From Streptomyces sp. L2 (GTDB taxonomy: Bacteria; Actinomycetota; Actinomycetes; Streptomycetales; Streptomycetaceae): 64,000 nt of DNA. Location: positions 1,922,001 to 1,986,000 of the forward strand of contig NZ_QBDT01000001.1 in assembly GCF_004124325.1 (NCBI RefSeq). Direction: 5' to 3'. Position numbers and translations under genes: made by a program. This document shows positions 15,344 through 24,835 of the stretch, in pieces (position 1 is the first letter of the stretch; every line of letters starts with the position of its first letter). Under the pieces are notes generated by a model. The model did no database searches, was not told the DNA's origin, and was given only the letters and a program-made list of their open reading frames with translations.

Positions 15344-15988
15344 CTACTTCTCCTGCTTCTCGTCGACGCCAGGTTCGGCGCCGCTCATCTCGTCCTTCTC
15401 GCCGTCCGACATGGTGCCGGCGAGTCCCTGCAAAGCCGCCCAACGAATGTCGACGGCGTCGTGGTGGTGGTCCGGGTCGTCCGCGAGCCGCGCTCCGCAC
15501 TCGGAGCACAGACCCGGGCAGTCTTCCCGGCACACCGGCTGCATCGGCAGTGCGAGCACCACCGCATCGCGCAGCAGAGGTTCGAGGTCGATCAGACCGT
15601 CCTCGATGAAGAGCCTGTCCTCGTCGTCCTCGGCGTCGTCGCCCGGTTCCGCGATCACGCGGCCCCGGCCGTCGGCGTCAGGGTACGAGAATATCTCCTG
15701 GAAGTCCGCTTCGAGCTCCAGCCCGACCGGCTCCAGACACCTTACGCACTCCCCCTCGGCCCGTGCACGGGCGGTGCATGTGACGAGCACCCCTTCCATG
15801 ACCGACTCAAGGCGGAGGTCGAGTTCCACCGGGGCGCCCTCCGGCACTCCGATGACTCCCTGGAGACCGAGGTCCCGGGGGGCGTCGACCTCGCGGGTCA
15901 GGCGCTGCAGCGCACCAGGACGCTGGCCCAGCTCGTGCGTGTCGATCACGAGGGGGTTGCGGTGGTCGAGGCGGGCGTTGGTGGCCAT
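15344..15988 (-). CDS. YceD/DUF177 family protein
   Basis: 214 residues. YceD-family proteins are encoded immediately upstream of rpmF across bacteria; in plants and E. coli they are linked with 23S rRNA accumulation. Visible features are the N-terminal [18 protein letters not shown], the core [23 protein letters not shown] and an acidic centre, then [16 protein letters not shown], a four-cysteine cluster close to the usual CxxCxGLCxxCG pattern. The start at 15988 is supported by the conserved N terminus, although the AGGA is unusually close to the ATG. Stop and rpmF start are 2 bp apart. Confidence 0.9.
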   Translation of the reverse strand: MATNARLDHRNPLVIDTHELGQRPGALQRLTREVDAPRDLGLQGVIGVPEGAPVELDLRLESVMEGVLVTCTARARAEGECVRCLEPVGLELEADFQEIFSYPDADGRGRVIAEPGDDAEDDEDRLFIEDGLIDLEPLLRDAVVLALPMQPVCREDCPGLCSECGARLADDPDHHHDAVDIRWAALQGLAGTMSDGEKDEMSGAEPGVDEKQEK

Positions 15989-16134
15989 TCCTGCTTTCAG
16001 TCTTCGAACTCGGAGGAGACACCGCCCGTCGGTGTTCCGGGCAGCGGCGAGTCGCGGACGTACGCGCGACCGAAGGGCCAGGATACTGGACCTTTCGCTC
16101 TCGGCCCAATCCGGCCCCTCGAAGGCCGCCCGTC

Positions 16135-17226
16135 CTAGAGCCCGCGCCCCTGTTCGTAGGCCCGCAGCTGCTCCGCGCTGATCATGCCGGTGTCGAAGAG
16201 GCTGGTCTCGTCGAGGGCGTAGCCCTGCTGGGGCTGCTGGACGGGCTGCTGCACCGCGTTCGGGTCGTAGCCGGTCTGCTGCTGGTCGTAGCCCTGGTAG
16301 GCGGCGGCGTAGGGGTCGGCCTGCTGGTAGCCGTACGGGTCCGTCTGCTGCCCGTAGCCGGACTGCTGCGGGAAGGCGGCGTACGGGTCCTGCTGCTGGT
16401 CGTACGCGGCGTACGCCGGCTGCGGGTCGTACGACGGCTGCTGCGGCGGCTGCTGGGGCTGTGGGGGCTGCTGCGGCTGGTGCTGCGCCGGGGATTCGGC
16501 CGGGGTGTCCGCGAGGGCGGCCAGGTCGGCGAGGTAGTCGGCGTCGCTGGAGTGCTGGAAGGTCGTGGTGTCGTCGGCGAGGGCGCCGAGGTCGTCGGTG
16601 GCGATCCGGCCGTGCAGCTTCTGCCGGCCGCGGCCGACCGCCTCCAGGGTCTTGGCGAGGACCGCCTCGAAGGCGCCGAGCTTGGTGTCGACGTACTGGT
16701 CGGCGTTCTGGCGCAGGGTCTGCGGGTCCAGGCTGCGCTCGGGGGCGTCCTCGTCCTCGTAGCCGTCCTCGTCCAGGCCGGGCCCGGTGCCGAGGAGCTT
16801 CTCGCGGCCGCGGCCGACCGAGCCGAGCGTCTTGGTGAGGACGACCTCGAAGTTGGCGAGCTTGGAGTCGACGTAGTCGTCGGCCTCGGCGCGGACCTCC
16901 TCGGCCTCCTGGCGGGCCTCGGAGAGGATCCGGTCGGCCTCGGCCTGGGAGCGGCGGGCGATCTCGGTGCCGGAGATCAGCGAGCCCCGCTCGGCGTGCG
17001 CGGTCTCGATGATCCGGTCCGCCTCGGCGCGGGCCTGCTCGACCATCTGCTCCCGGCCGCCGATCAGCTCCTGCGCCTGGGCGAGGGAGCCGGGCAGTGC
17101 CTGGCGCACCTCTTCGAGCAGCGCGAGCAGCTCGGCGCGGTTGATCACGCACGAGGCCGACATGGGCATGGCCCGGGCGCCGGAGACCGCGGTGACGATC
17201 TCGTCGAGCTTCTTCTGCACGTCCAC
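16135..17226 (-). CDS. DivIVA/ATP-synthase-B-like coiled-coil protein with Gln-rich tail
   Basis: 363 residues, no membrane span. The N-terminal half (about 28-215) is a long Ala/Glu/Arg coiled coil (QARAEADRIIETAHAERG, QAEADRILSEARQEAEEV) that includes two related segments ending VDSKLANFEVVLTKTLGSVG and VDTKLGAFEAVLAKTLEAVG. The C-terminal part (about 245-345) is low complexity, dominated by Gln, Pro, Tyr (repeated DPYA and GYDQQQ). It resembles Streptomyces proteins annotated as cell-division initiation or ATP synthase F0 B-like, and may be a cytoskeletal scaffold; no function is established from the sequence. GTG start at 17226 has a weak ribosome binding site. Confidence 0.75.
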   Translation of the reverse strand: MDVQKKLDEIVTAVSGARAMPMSASCVINRAELLALLEEVRQALPGSLAQAQELIGGREQMVEQARAEADRIIETAHAERGSLISGTEIARRSQAEADRILSEARQEAEEVRAEADDYVDSKLANFEVVLTKTLGSVGRGREKLLGTGPGLDEDGYEDEDAPERSLDPQTLRQNADQYVDTKLGAFEAVLAKTLEAVGRGRQKLHGRIATDDLGALADDTTTFQHSSDADYLADLAALADTPAESPAQHQPQQPPQPQQPPQQPSYDPQPAYAAYDQQQDPYAAFPQQSGYGQQTDPYGYQQADPYAAAYQGYDQQQTGYDPNAVQQPVQQPQQGYALDETSLFDTGMISAEQLRAYEQGRGL

Positions 17227-17324
17227 CTGTGCTCGCCACTCTCTACAGCCGGGTTGGAGACGGACGGGACGACTGTACGACCCCGGGGTGGCCGCCGGAC
17301 ACCGGGTGACGGGCTGTCAGGACC

Positions 17325-17804
17325 TCAGTCCTTCTTCAGCCGCTGGGACAGGGCCTCGAAGACCGCCGGGGGCACCAGGTGGGAGACGTCGCCGCCCCAG
17401 GCCGCGACCTCCTTCACCAGGGAGGAGGAGAGGAAGCTGTAGGTCGGATTGGTGGGCACGAACAGCGTTTCGACGCCGGTGAGCCCGTTGTTCATCTGCG
17501 CCATCTGCAGTTCGTAGTCGAAATCGCTGACGGCGCGCAGGCCCTTGACGATGGCGGGGATGTCGCGCTGCTTGCAGAAGTCGACGAGGAGGCCGTGAAA
17601 GGCCTCGACGCGGACGTTGGCGCAGTCGGCGGTGACCTGGCGGATCAGGTCGATCCGCTCGTCGATCTCGAACAGGCCCTTCTTGGACTGATTGATCATC
17701 ACCGCGACGTAGACCTCGTCGTACAGCCGGGAGGCGCGGGCGATGATGTCGAGGTGTCCGTTGGTGATCGGGTCGAACGACCCGGGACATACGGCGCGGC
17801 GCAC
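17325..17804 (-). CDS. coaD: Phosphopantetheine adenylyltransferase
   Basis: 159 residues, the normal size. CoaD transfers AMP from ATP to 4'-phosphopantetheine, the penultimate step of coenzyme A synthesis. The nucleotidyltransferase motif is PGSFDPITNGH near the N terminus (T/HxGH) and the second motif is FLSSSLVKEVA near 128. The GTG at 17804 is preferred because GAGGG stands 7 bases upstream and the protein then begins directly with VRRAVCPGSFDP. rsmD ends 26 bp upstream, so the rsmD-coaD pair common in bacteria is kept. Confidence 0.95.
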   Translation of the reverse strand: MRRAVCPGSFDPITNGHLDIIARASRLYDEVYVAVMINQSKKGLFEIDERIDLIRQVTADCANVRVEAFHGLLVDFCKQRDIPAIVKGLRAVSDFDYELQMAQMNNGLTGVETLFVPTNPTYSFLSSSLVKEVAAWGGDVSHLVPPAVFEALSQRLKKD

Positions 17805-17830
17805 TTGTGATCCCTCGCTCTCCGGTCCGG

Positions 17831-18436
17831 TCATCGTGCGTCTTCGCACGTAGAGGCGGCGCGACCGTACCAAAACGTTCCCTCGCCGTAGCGACGGGAC
17901 CGGATCGGCTCGAAGCCGTCCGGCCAGCGGAATTCCCCGCCTCTGGTGCTGCGCTCCACGGTGACGAGCGCTTGCTCAGTGAGCCAGCCTTCCGAGCGGA
18001 GTGTGAGGAGGATCTCGCGAAGATCGTTGTCCGCGACGGCGTACGGGGGGTCCAGGAAGACCAGGTCGTACGGGTCTGCCGGCGCCGGTTGCCTGATGAT
18101 CTGTTCCGCTTTGCCCGTGCGTACTTCGGCGCCTGGGAGGCCGAGGTTCTTGACGTTGTCCCGGACCGTTTTCGCGGCTCGGGCGTCCGCCTCGACCAGG
18201 AGGGTGTGGCTCGCGCCACGGGAGAGGGCTTCCAGGCCTACGGCGCCTGAGCCGGCGTAGAGGTCGAGTACGCGGGTCCCTTCCAGGGGGGTGCGGGTCC
18301 CTTCCAGGGGGGTGAGGAGGGACTGCCAAGTTGAGAAGAGACCTTCGCGTGCGCGGTCTGAGGTGGGCCGGGTGTTGGTGCCGGGCGGTACTGACAGGCG
18401 CCGTCCGCCTGCCGTACCGGCGATCACGCGGGTCAT
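17831..18436 (-). CDS. rsmD: 16S rRNA (guanine966-N2)-methyltransferase RsmD
   Basis: 201 residues. RsmD methylates G966 of 16S rRNA using S-adenosylmethionine. Visible: MTRVIAGTAGGRRL start, PTSDRAREGLFSTW, motif I VLDLYAGSGAVGLEALSRGA, and the catalytic VFLDPPY. Oddity: TPLEGTRTPLEGTR just before motif I is a perfect 7-residue tandem duplication encoded by a 21-bp DNA repeat. ATG at 18436 has AAGGA nearby. The gap to recG upstream is filled by one dispersed repeat element. Confidence 0.94.
   Translation of the reverse strand: MTRVIAGTAGGRRLSVPPGTNTRPTSDRAREGLFSTWQSLLTPLEGTRTPLEGTRVLDLYAGSGAVGLEALSRGASHTLLVEADARAAKTVRDNVKNLGLPGAEVRTGKAEQIIRQPAPADPYDLVFLDPPYAVADNDLREILLTLRSEGWLTEQALVTVERSTRGGEFRWPDGFEPIRSRRYGEGTFWYGRAASTCEDAR
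18272..18313 (-). repeat. 21-bp perfect tandem duplication inside rsmD
   Basis: Bases 18272-18292 are repeated exactly at 18293-18313. In the minus-strand frame each unit encodes TPLEGTR. Perfect identity implies a recent event, and the 21-bp length keeps the frame. Confidence 0.9.
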
Positions 18437-18466
18437 CTTCGGTCCTTGGTCGTGGGCGGGTTTCCG

Positions 18467-18508
18467 TTCATTGTGGCTGGTCGCGCAGTTCCCCGCGCCC
18501 CTTGGGGG
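18467..18508 (-). repeat. Dispersed GC-rich repeat between recG and rsmD
   Basis: On the minus strand ggggcgcggggaactgcgcg then accagccacaat, matching the units in smc. It fills almost the whole 82-bp gap and places its hairpin about 30-70 bp ahead of the rsmD start codon. Confidence 0.85.
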
Positions 18509-18518
18509 CACTTCAGCT

Positions 18519-20738
18519 CTAGCCCTTTTCCAGGTACTGCTCCCTCTCCTCGTCCAACAGGGCGTCCAGGGCCGTTCGTAGGCCCGGGAGGTTGGTCAGC
18601 TCCGGGTCGGCGGTGACGACGGCCGTCGCCTCCTCTCTCGCCTCGGCGATGAGGTCCTCGTCCTCGATGACCGCCAGGACGCGGAGGCTGGTGCGGGCGC
18701 CGGACTGGGCCTGGCCCAGGACGTCGCCCTCGCGGCGTTGTTCGAGGTCGATGCGGGAGAGTTCGAAGCCGTCGAGGGTGGCGGCGACCGCGGTCAGGCG
18801 CTGCCGTGCGGGGGTGGCCTCGGGCATCTCGGTGACGAGGAGGCAGAGGCCGGGGGCCGAGCCTCGGCCCACGCGGCCGCGCAGCTGGTGGAGCTGGGAG
18901 ACGCCGAAGCGGTCGGCGTCCATGATCACCATGGCGGTGGCGTTGGGGACGTTGACGCCGACCTCGATGACCGTGGTGGCGACCAGGACGTCCGTCTCGC
19001 CGGCGGCGAAGCGGCGCATGACCGCGTCCTTGTCGTCGGGGTGCATACGGCCGTGGAGGACCTCGACCTTCAGGCCCTTCAGGGGCCCGGCGGCCAGTTG
19101 GGCGGCCACGTCCAGGACGGCGAGCGGCGGGCGCTTCTCGGCCTCGTCCTCGGGGGACGTGCGGGAGGGCTTCTTGGTGTCCTCCTCGTCGCCGATGCGG
19201 GGGCAGACGACGTACGCCTGGTGGCCGTTGTCCGCCTCCTCGCGGACCCGCTCCCAGGCGCGGGCCAGGAAGTGGGGCTTGTCGGCGGCCGGGACGACGT
19301 GGCTGGCGATGGGCGAGCGGCCGGCCGGGAGCTGGTCCAGGACGGAGGTCTCCAGGTCGCCGAAGACCGTCATGGCGACCGTGCGCGGGATGGGCGTGGC
19401 CGTCATGACGAGGAGGTGCGGGGGCTGTTTGCCCTTGCCGCGCAGGGCGTCCCGCTGTTCGACGCCGAAGCGGTGCTGCTCGTCCACCACGACCAGGCCG
19501 AGGTCGTGGAACTGCACCTTGTCCTCGATCAGGGCGTGGGTGCCGATGACGATGCCGGCCTCGCCGGTGACCAGGTCGAGCAGGGCCTGGCGGCGGGCGG
19601 CGGCGCCCATGGAGCCGGTGAGCAGCACGACCTTGGTGGCGTGCTCGGTGCCGCCCAGCATGCCTCCCTCGGCGAGGTCGCCCATCATCTCGGTGATCGA
19701 GCGGTGGTGCTGCTGGGCGAGCACCTCGGTGGGCGCGAGCATGGCGGCCTGGCCGCCCGCGTCGACCACGGCGAGCATGGCGCGCAGCGCCACCAGGGTC
19801 TTGCCCGAGCCGACTTCGCCCTGGAGCAGGCGGTGCATGGGGTGTTCGGTGGCCAGGTCGTCGAAGATCTCCGCGGAGACCTTCCGCTGGCCCTCGGTGA
19901 GGGTGAAGGGCAGGCGGTCGTCGAAGGCGGTGAGCAGGCCGTCCGACCGGGGGCGGCGGGCCACCGCCGGGAGACCGGCGTCGGCGTGCCGGCGGCGGGC
20001 CAGGGCGACCTGGAGGACGAAGGCCTCGTCCCACTTCAGGCGGGCGCGGGCGTCGGCGATGTCGGCCTTGGTGTGCGGTCGGTGGATCTTGAGCAGGGCC
20101 TCGGGGAGGGAGACCAGACCGCGGCCCTCCCGGAGGGAGGGCGGCAGGGGGTCGGTGGCCTCCTGGGCGCTGGGCAGCACCGTCTGGACGGCCTTGCCGA
20201 TCTTCCAGGACTCCAGCTTGGCGGTCGCGGGGTAGAGCGGGATCAGCGCCCCGGCCCAGGTCTCGGCCGCTTCCGCTCCGTCACCTTCACCGCCCAGCAA
20301 CTCATAGGCGGGGTGCGCGAGTTGGAGACGGCGGTTGAAGACGGAGACCTTGCCGGCGAACATCGCGCGGGTGCCCGGCAGCAGTTCCTTGTGGGGCTTG
20401 TGAACACCGTGCCCGAAGAAGACCAGTTGGAGCCGGCCGCTGCCGTCCGTGATGGTGACCTCCAGCCGCTGCCCCTTGCCGCGCGGGGCCTTGGCGGAGG
20501 CGAAGCTGTGCAGGCGGGCGTCGGCGACCTGGGCGACCACCGTGACGTGCTCGTCCAGGGGGAGGTCGGCGAGGTGGGTGAGCTGCCCGCGCTCCTCGTA
20601 TCTGCGCGGGTAGTGGTGCAGGAGGTCACCGACGGTGTGCAGGCCGAGGTGCTCGGCCATCACCTTCGCGGTGGCGGGGCCGAGCACTGACTTCAGTGGC
20701 TGCTTCAGGGGTTCTTCCAGTGCGGGCACGAGATCCAT
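18519..20738 (-). CDS. recG: ATP-dependent DNA helicase RecG
   Basis: 739 residues. RecG remodels stalled forks and Holliday junctions. An N-terminal wedge/OB domain (VTVVAQVADARL, GRLQLVFFGHG) is followed by two helicase domains: Walker A GEVGSGKT, APTEVLAQQH, the DEQH box in VVVDEQHRFGVEQRD, TATPIPRT, and the distal DVLVATTVIEVGVNVPNA and QLHQLRGRVGRG. The ATG at 20738 gives the usual MDLVPALEEPL start; an in-frame GTG 27 bp earlier is possible and neither has a strong ribosome binding site. It starts 35 bp after the DAK2-domain gene, so the two are probably cotranscribed. Confidence 0.96.
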   Translation of the reverse strand: MDLVPALEEPLKQPLKSVLGPATAKVMAEHLGLHTVGDLLHHYPRRYEERGQLTHLADLPLDEHVTVVAQVADARLHSFASAKAPRGKGQRLEVTITDGSGRLQLVFFGHGVHKPHKELLPGTRAMFAGKVSVFNRRLQLAHPAYELLGGEGDGAEAAETWAGALIPLYPATAKLESWKIGKAVQTVLPSAQEATDPLPPSLREGRGLVSLPEALLKIHRPHTKADIADARARLKWDEAFVLQVALARRRHADAGLPAVARRPRSDGLLTAFDDRLPFTLTEGQRKVSAEIFDDLATEHPMHRLLQGEVGSGKTLVALRAMLAVVDAGGQAAMLAPTEVLAQQHHRSITEMMGDLAEGGMLGGTEHATKVVLLTGSMGAAARRQALLDLVTGEAGIVIGTHALIEDKVQFHDLGLVVVDEQHRFGVEQRDALRGKGKQPPHLLVMTATPIPRTVAMTVFGDLETSVLDQLPAGRSPIASHVVPAADKPHFLARAWERVREEADNGHQAYVVCPRIGDEEDTKKPSRTSPEDEAEKRPPLAVLDVAAQLAAGPLKGLKVEVLHGRMHPDDKDAVMRRFAAGETDVLVATTVIEVGVNVPNATAMVIMDADRFGVSQLHQLRGRVGRGSAPGLCLLVTEMPEATPARQRLTAVAATLDGFELSRIDLEQRREGDVLGQAQSGARTSLRVLAVIEDEDLIAEAREEATAVVTADPELTNLPGLRTALDALLDEEREQYLEKG

Positions 20739-20773
20739 TGCACACCACGGCACTGACAATGGCACGGACGGCG

Positions 20774-22516
20774 CTACTCCACGCCGATCAGGAGCAGGGC
20801 GCCCTGGCGGCCGCCCCGGTAGACCACGGTGTCCACGGCCAGGTACGACTCGCGGACGTGGGACTCCAGGTGGTCGGTGACGGCCGGCGGGACCTCGTCC
20901 GCGGTGACCAGGGTGACCAGTTCGCCGCCCGCCCGGAGCATGCGGTCCAGGAGGGTCTCCGCGGTGGCCGTGACGTCGGAGCCGATGACGGCCACGTCCC
21001 CGTCGATCAGTCCCAGGACGTCCCCGGCCTGGCAGATGCCGGCGGACGTCCAGGACTCGTGCTCGGCGACGGTGACCTCGGCGTGGCGGGTGGCGCCGGC
21101 CGCCGAGGTCATCTGGACGACGTCCTCGTCGAAGCGGCGCCCCGGCTCGTGCACGGCGAGCGCGGCGATGCCCTGCACCGCCGAGCGGGTCGGGATCAGC
21201 GCGACGCGGACGCCTTCCCTGCGGGCCTGCTCGGCCGCCGCCGCGGCGGTGTGCCGCAACTCCGCGTCGTTGGGCAGCAGGACGACCTCGCGCGCGTGGG
21301 CCCGCCGTACCGCTTGCACGAGTTCCCCGCTGGCGGGCGGTTCCCCGGGGCGGGCCAGCACCGTCGTCGCGCCGGCCTCCGCGTACAGCCCGGCCAGCCC
21401 CTCCCCCGGCACCACCGCCACGACGGCCCGCTGGGCGGGCTCGCGCGGCGGGCGTTCGGCACCGGTGTGCACGTCACCGAGCCCGAAGTGGGTGATCCGG
21501 ATCCGGTAGGGCCGCCCGGCCTCCACGCCCGCCTCTACGGCCGCGCCGGCGTCGTCCACGTGGACGTGGACGTTCCACAGCCCGTCGCCGCCGACCACGA
21601 CGAGGGAGTCGCCGAGCGTGTCGAGCCGCTGCCGCAGCCGGGCCACGGCCTCGTCGCCGGCCTCCAGGAGGTAGATCACCTCGAAGGCGGGGCCGCCCTC
21701 CTCGCGGCCATCGGTACAGGGGGCGTCATCAGCGGAAGCGTCCTCGGCGCAGGGGACTCCGGTGGCCGCCTCCACGCGCGCGTGCGGGTCCGGAGCGCCT
21801 TCCGGAACACTCCCCGGGGCTCCGGGCGATACGGCACCGCCGCCGGCGGGCTCCGGTGCCGGCTCCCCGGTCACCGCCTCCACGAGGGCTCCCAGCACCG
21901 CCACCAGCCCCAGCCCTCCGGCGTCGACCACCCCGGCGCGTCGCAGCACCGAGAGCCGGTCCGGGGTCGCCGCCAGGGCCGCCCGCGCGCCGTCGTGCGC
22001 GGCCCGGACGACCGTCCCGCAGTCGCCCTCGCCGCCGTCCAGGCCCGCGGCGTCGGCAGCGGCCGAGGCGACCGTCAGCACCGTGCCCTCCACGGGATGG
22101 GCCACGGCGTCCCGGGCCGAGTCGGCCGCCTGCCGCAGCGCCAGCCCCAGACCCGTACCGTCGGTGTGCGGTTCCTCACCCGCGGCGAGCACCTGCGCCA
22201 TCCCGCGCAGCAGTTGCGCGAGGATCGTCCCGGAGTTGCCGCGGGCCCCGATGAGCGCGCCGTGGGCCATCGCGCGCATCGCGTCCGCCAGCGACGGCAG
22301 GGCGGGCCCGGTCTCGTACCCGGCGAACACGGCCTCCACGGCGGTCGCCGCGGACTCCAGGGTCAGGTACAGGTTCGTGCCGGTGTCGCCGTCCGCGACC
22401 GGGTACACGTTGATCGCGTCGATCTCCTCGCGCGCCCGCCCCAGTGCCTTGAGGGCGAGACCGCACCAGGTGCGCACCGCCAGAGCATCGAAGAATGTGG
22501 GCGGCACCTGCGCCAC
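20774..22516 (-). CDS. DAK2-domain protein, FakA/YloV-like fatty acid kinase family
   Basis: 580 residues from the GTG at 22516. The N-terminal DAK2 (Dak phosphatase/kinase) domain has FFDALAVRTWCGLALKALGRA, NVYPVADGDTGTNLY (metal/ATP binding) and ALIGARGNSGTILAQLLRG; the C-terminal half has the FakA-type region ending GGRQGALLLIGVE. In Firmicutes FakA phosphorylates FakB-bound fatty acids; rpmB-yloV-recG synteny is widely conserved and is present here. No FakB/DegV gene is visible in the window. A Pro/Ala/Glu-rich insert (about 245-320) is unusual. Start chosen because GGAGG lies 5 bases before this GTG; upstream in-frame codons lack any binding site. Confidence 0.85.
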   Translation of the reverse strand: MAQVPPTFFDALAVRTWCGLALKALGRAREEIDAINVYPVADGDTGTNLYLTLESAATAVEAVFAGYETGPALPSLADAMRAMAHGALIGARGNSGTILAQLLRGMAQVLAAGEEPHTDGTGLGLALRQAADSARDAVAHPVEGTVLTVASAAADAAGLDGGEGDCGTVVRAAHDGARAALAATPDRLSVLRRAGVVDAGGLGLVAVLGALVEAVTGEPAPEPAGGGAVSPGAPGSVPEGAPDPHARVEAATGVPCAEDASADDAPCTDGREEGGPAFEVIYLLEAGDEAVARLRQRLDTLGDSLVVVGGDGLWNVHVHVDDAGAAVEAGVEAGRPYRIRITHFGLGDVHTGAERPPREPAQRAVVAVVPGEGLAGLYAEAGATTVLARPGEPPASGELVQAVRRAHAREVVLLPNDAELRHTAAAAAEQARREGVRVALIPTRSAVQGIAALAVHEPGRRFDEDVVQMTSAAGATRHAEVTVAEHESWTSAGICQAGDVLGLIDGDVAVIGSDVTATAETLLDRMLRAGGELVTLVTADEVPPAVTDHLESHVRESYLAVDTVVYRGGRQGALLLIGVE

Positions 22517-22776
22517 CTGCGCCTCCCTGAGCCGGCCGGACGTGGACGCAGCGTAGACCCCGGGCCGGGGGTCCGCCGGTGGAGGGCCGGGAGCGGGTCC
22601 CTGAGCTGCCATGGTAGTTTCGTTGCACTGGCGCAGTCGTTGTATGCTGCTCCGGTTGCCCGATCCCGATCGGGCCATTCCCCCTGGCAACGCCATTCAA
22701 GATCTCAGATCTCAGGATCTCGATCCCGGCCTGCCGGGATCAACCGTAAGTGCATCTGAAGTCTTTGGAGTGACCC
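22517..22776 (+). promoter_or_regulatory. rpmB leader region with two perfect hairpins and GATCTCA repeats
   Basis: In the 260-bp divergent gap, GCCCGATC (22658-22665)/GATCGGGC (22668-22675) and GATCCCGGC (22722-22730)/GCCGGGATC (22733-22741) are perfect inverted repeats with 2-base centres. Between them gatctca is repeated three times imperfectly (22701-22720). A TATGCT near 22643-22648 is a candidate -10 for rpmB. The 5' leader may bind a regulator or the ribosomal protein itself. Confidence 0.45.
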
Positions 22777-22962
22777 GTGGCTGCCAACTGCGACGTCTGC
22801 GGCAAGGGGCCGGGCTTCGGCAACAACATCTCGTTTTCGCACCGCCGTACGTCTCGCCGCTGGAACCCCAACATCCAGCGTGTGCGTACCGTGGTCGGCG
22901 GGACGCCGAAGCGCGTGAACGCCTGCACCTCGTGCATCAAGGCCGGCAAGGTCTCGCGCTGA
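22777..22962 (+). CDS. rpmB: 50S ribosomal protein L28
   Basis: 61 residues: [25 protein letters not shown] is typical of L28. CDVC and CTSC form the zinc-binding pairs, so this is the zinc-containing (C+) form. GTG start at 22777 with GGAG 6 bases before. A strong intrinsic terminator follows. Confidence 0.96.
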   Translation: MAANCDVCGKGPGFGNNISFSHRRTSRRWNPNIQRVRTVVGGTPKRVNACTSCIKAGKVSR

Positions 22963-23003
22963 CGCTCAGCTGAGCGCGCGGCCACTGCTGGTTCGCTGCA
23001 CAG

Positions 23004-23033
23004 AGCCGGTCCACCTCGGTGGACCGGCTTTTT
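23004..23033 (+). terminator. Rho-independent terminator of rpmB
   Basis: AGCCGGTCCACC (23004-23015) pairs perfectly with GGTGGACCGGCT (23018-23029) and is followed by TTTTT. It is one of the two best canonical terminators in the window. Confidence 0.93.
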
Positions 23034-23081
23034 GCCGTACCCGCGCACGGCACCATGCGCGAGACCGCTTCCCCGCTCACG

Positions 23082-23873
23082 TCACGCTGTCCGCCACCGC
23101 CACCCGTGGTCCACCGGTCCGATGCCCGCGCCCAGCGCGAAGCCGGCCGCGATCGCCCCGGTGACGTACGCCTTGGCCGCGGCCACCGCCTCCGGGACGG
23201 AGAGCCCCTTCGCCAGCCCCGAGGCGATGGCGGAGGCGAGGGTGCAGCCCGTGCCGTGCGTGTGCCGGTTGTCGTGGCGGGGGGCGCGCAGCAGGTGCTC
23301 CTCGGTGCCGTCCGTGAGCAGGTCCACGGCCTCTCCGGGCAGGTGGCCGCCCTTGATCAGCACCCAGCGCGGCCCGTACTCCAGCACGGCCGCCGCGGCC
23401 CGCCGCAGATCGTCCTCGGCTTCGACCCGCACCCCGGTCAGCTGGGCCACCTCGTCGAGGTTCGGGGTGGCGACGGTGGCGGCGGGCAGCAGCCGGGACC
23501 GTACGGAGTCCAGCGCGGAGGCCGCCAGCAGCGGATCGCCGTGCTTGGACACCCCCACCGGGTCCACGACCGCCGGCGCGTCCGTCCCGGAGATCAACTC
23601 GGCGACCGCCTCGACGAGTTCCGCCGAGGCGAGCATCCCGGTCTTCACGGCCTGTACGCCGATGTCGTCGACGACGCTTCGGTACTGCGCCCGGACCGCC
23701 TCCACCGGCAGCTCCCAGGCGCCCTGGACGCCGAGGGAGTTCTGAGCGGTCACGGCGGTGATCACGCTCATGCCGTGCACGCCGAGCGCCAGCATCGTCT
23801 TCAGGTCGGCCTGGACGCCGGCGCCGCCGCCGGAGTCCGAGCCGGCGACCGTGAGCACCCTGGCGAGGCTCAT
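23082..23873 (-). CDS. thiD: Hydroxymethylpyrimidine/phosphomethylpyrimidine kinase
   Basis: 263 residues. ThiD phosphorylates HMP to HMP-P and HMP-PP for thiamine synthesis. The ribokinase-fold signatures are [17 protein letters not shown] at the N terminus, [39 protein letters not shown] and the anion hole [19 protein letters not shown] overlaps the thiL stop by four bases (ATGA), so the two genes are translationally coupled. No thiamine pyrophosphate riboswitch is evident ahead of thiL. Confidence 0.95.
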   Translation of the reverse strand: MSLARVLTVAGSDSGGGAGVQADLKTMLALGVHGMSVITAVTAQNSLGVQGAWELPVEAVRAQYRSVVDDIGVQAVKTGMLASAELVEAVAELISGTDAPAVVDPVGVSKHGDPLLAASALDSVRSRLLPAATVATPNLDEVAQLTGVRVEAEDDLRRAAAAVLEYGPRWVLIKGGHLPGEAVDLLTDGTEEHLLRAPRHDNRHTHGTGCTLASAIASGLAKGLSVPEAVAAAKAYVTGAIAAGFALGAGIGPVDHGWRWRTA

Positions 23874-24835
23874 GACTCGTTGTCCCCGAAGTGGTCCCAG
23901 CCGCCCTTGCTGGTCCAGGGCGCCCCGTCGACCGTCACCTGGGGCAGCGCCGAGGGGTTGAGGACCTCGCCGATGACCTTCCAGCGGGCCGGGAGCTTGG
24001 CGTCGGGCGGGAAGGTCGCCACGATCGCGTGGTCCTCTCCCCCGGTCAGCACCCACTGCAGCGCGTCCACGCCGACGGCCTGCCCGATGTCGTTCATCTG
24101 CGAGGGGATGTCGATCGCGGCCGAACGGATGTCGATGCGGACCTTGCTGGCCTCCGCGATGTGCCCGAGGTCGGCGATCAGCCCGTCGCTCACGTCGCAC
24201 ATCGCGGTCGCGCCCAGCCCCGCCGCGGCCGGGCCGGCGTGGTACGGCGGTTCGGGGCGCCGGTGGGCCTCGACGAAGGCACGCGGGGAGCGGAAGCCGC
24301 GGGAGAGCACCGCGTACCCGGCCGCCGACCAGCCCAGCCAGCCCGTGACGGCCACGACGTCGCCGGGCTGGGCGCCCGACCGGGTCACCGGCTCCTGGTT
24401 GCGCAGGTCGCCGAGTGCGGTGATCGACACCGTGATCGTGTCGCCGCGTACGACGTCCCCGCCGACCACGGAGGCGCCGGCGACCTGGCACTCGTCCCGG
24501 ATGCCGTCCATCAGCTCGCTCGGCCAGGCGACCGGGAGTTCGGCCGGCACGACCAGACCGAGCAGCAGCGCGGTCGGTACGGCGCCCATCGCGGCGATGT
24601 CCGCGAGATTCTGCGCCGCCGCCTTGCGCCCGACGTCGTACGCCGTCGACCAGTCGCGGCGGAAGTGCCGCCCCTCCAGCAGGATGTCGGTGCTGGCCAC
24701 GACCCGGCGGTCGGGCGCGGCGACGACCGCCGCGTCGTCGCCGGGGCCGACCCGGACCGCCGGCGTGGTGGTGAGACGGGAGGTCAACTCCCGGATGAGC
24801 CCGAACTCACCCAGCTCACCCACAGTGCCCTTCAT
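23870..24835 (-). CDS. thiL: Thiamine-monophosphate kinase
   Basis: 321 residues. ThiL converts thiamine phosphate to the pyrophosphate. The AIR-synthase-type fold is shown by [65 protein letters not shown] and [16 protein letters not shown], which contain the Asp residues that bind Mg-ATP. Start at 24835 begins [11 protein letters not shown]. Operon with thiD. Confidence 0.95.
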   Translation of the reverse strand: MKGTVGELGEFGLIRELTSRLTTTPAVRVGPGDDAAVVAAPDRRVVASTDILLEGRHFRRDWSTAYDVGRKAAAQNLADIAAMGAVPTALLLGLVVPAELPVAWPSELMDGIRDECQVAGASVVGGDVVRGDTITVSITALGDLRNQEPVTRSGAQPGDVVAVTGWLGWSAAGYAVLSRGFRSPRAFVEAHRRPEPPYHAGPAAAGLGATAMCDVSDGLIADLGHIAEASKVRIDIRSAAIDIPSQMNDIGQAVGVDALQWVLTGGEDHAIVATFPPDAKLPARWKVIGEVLNPSALPQVTVDGAPWTSKGGWDHFGDNES

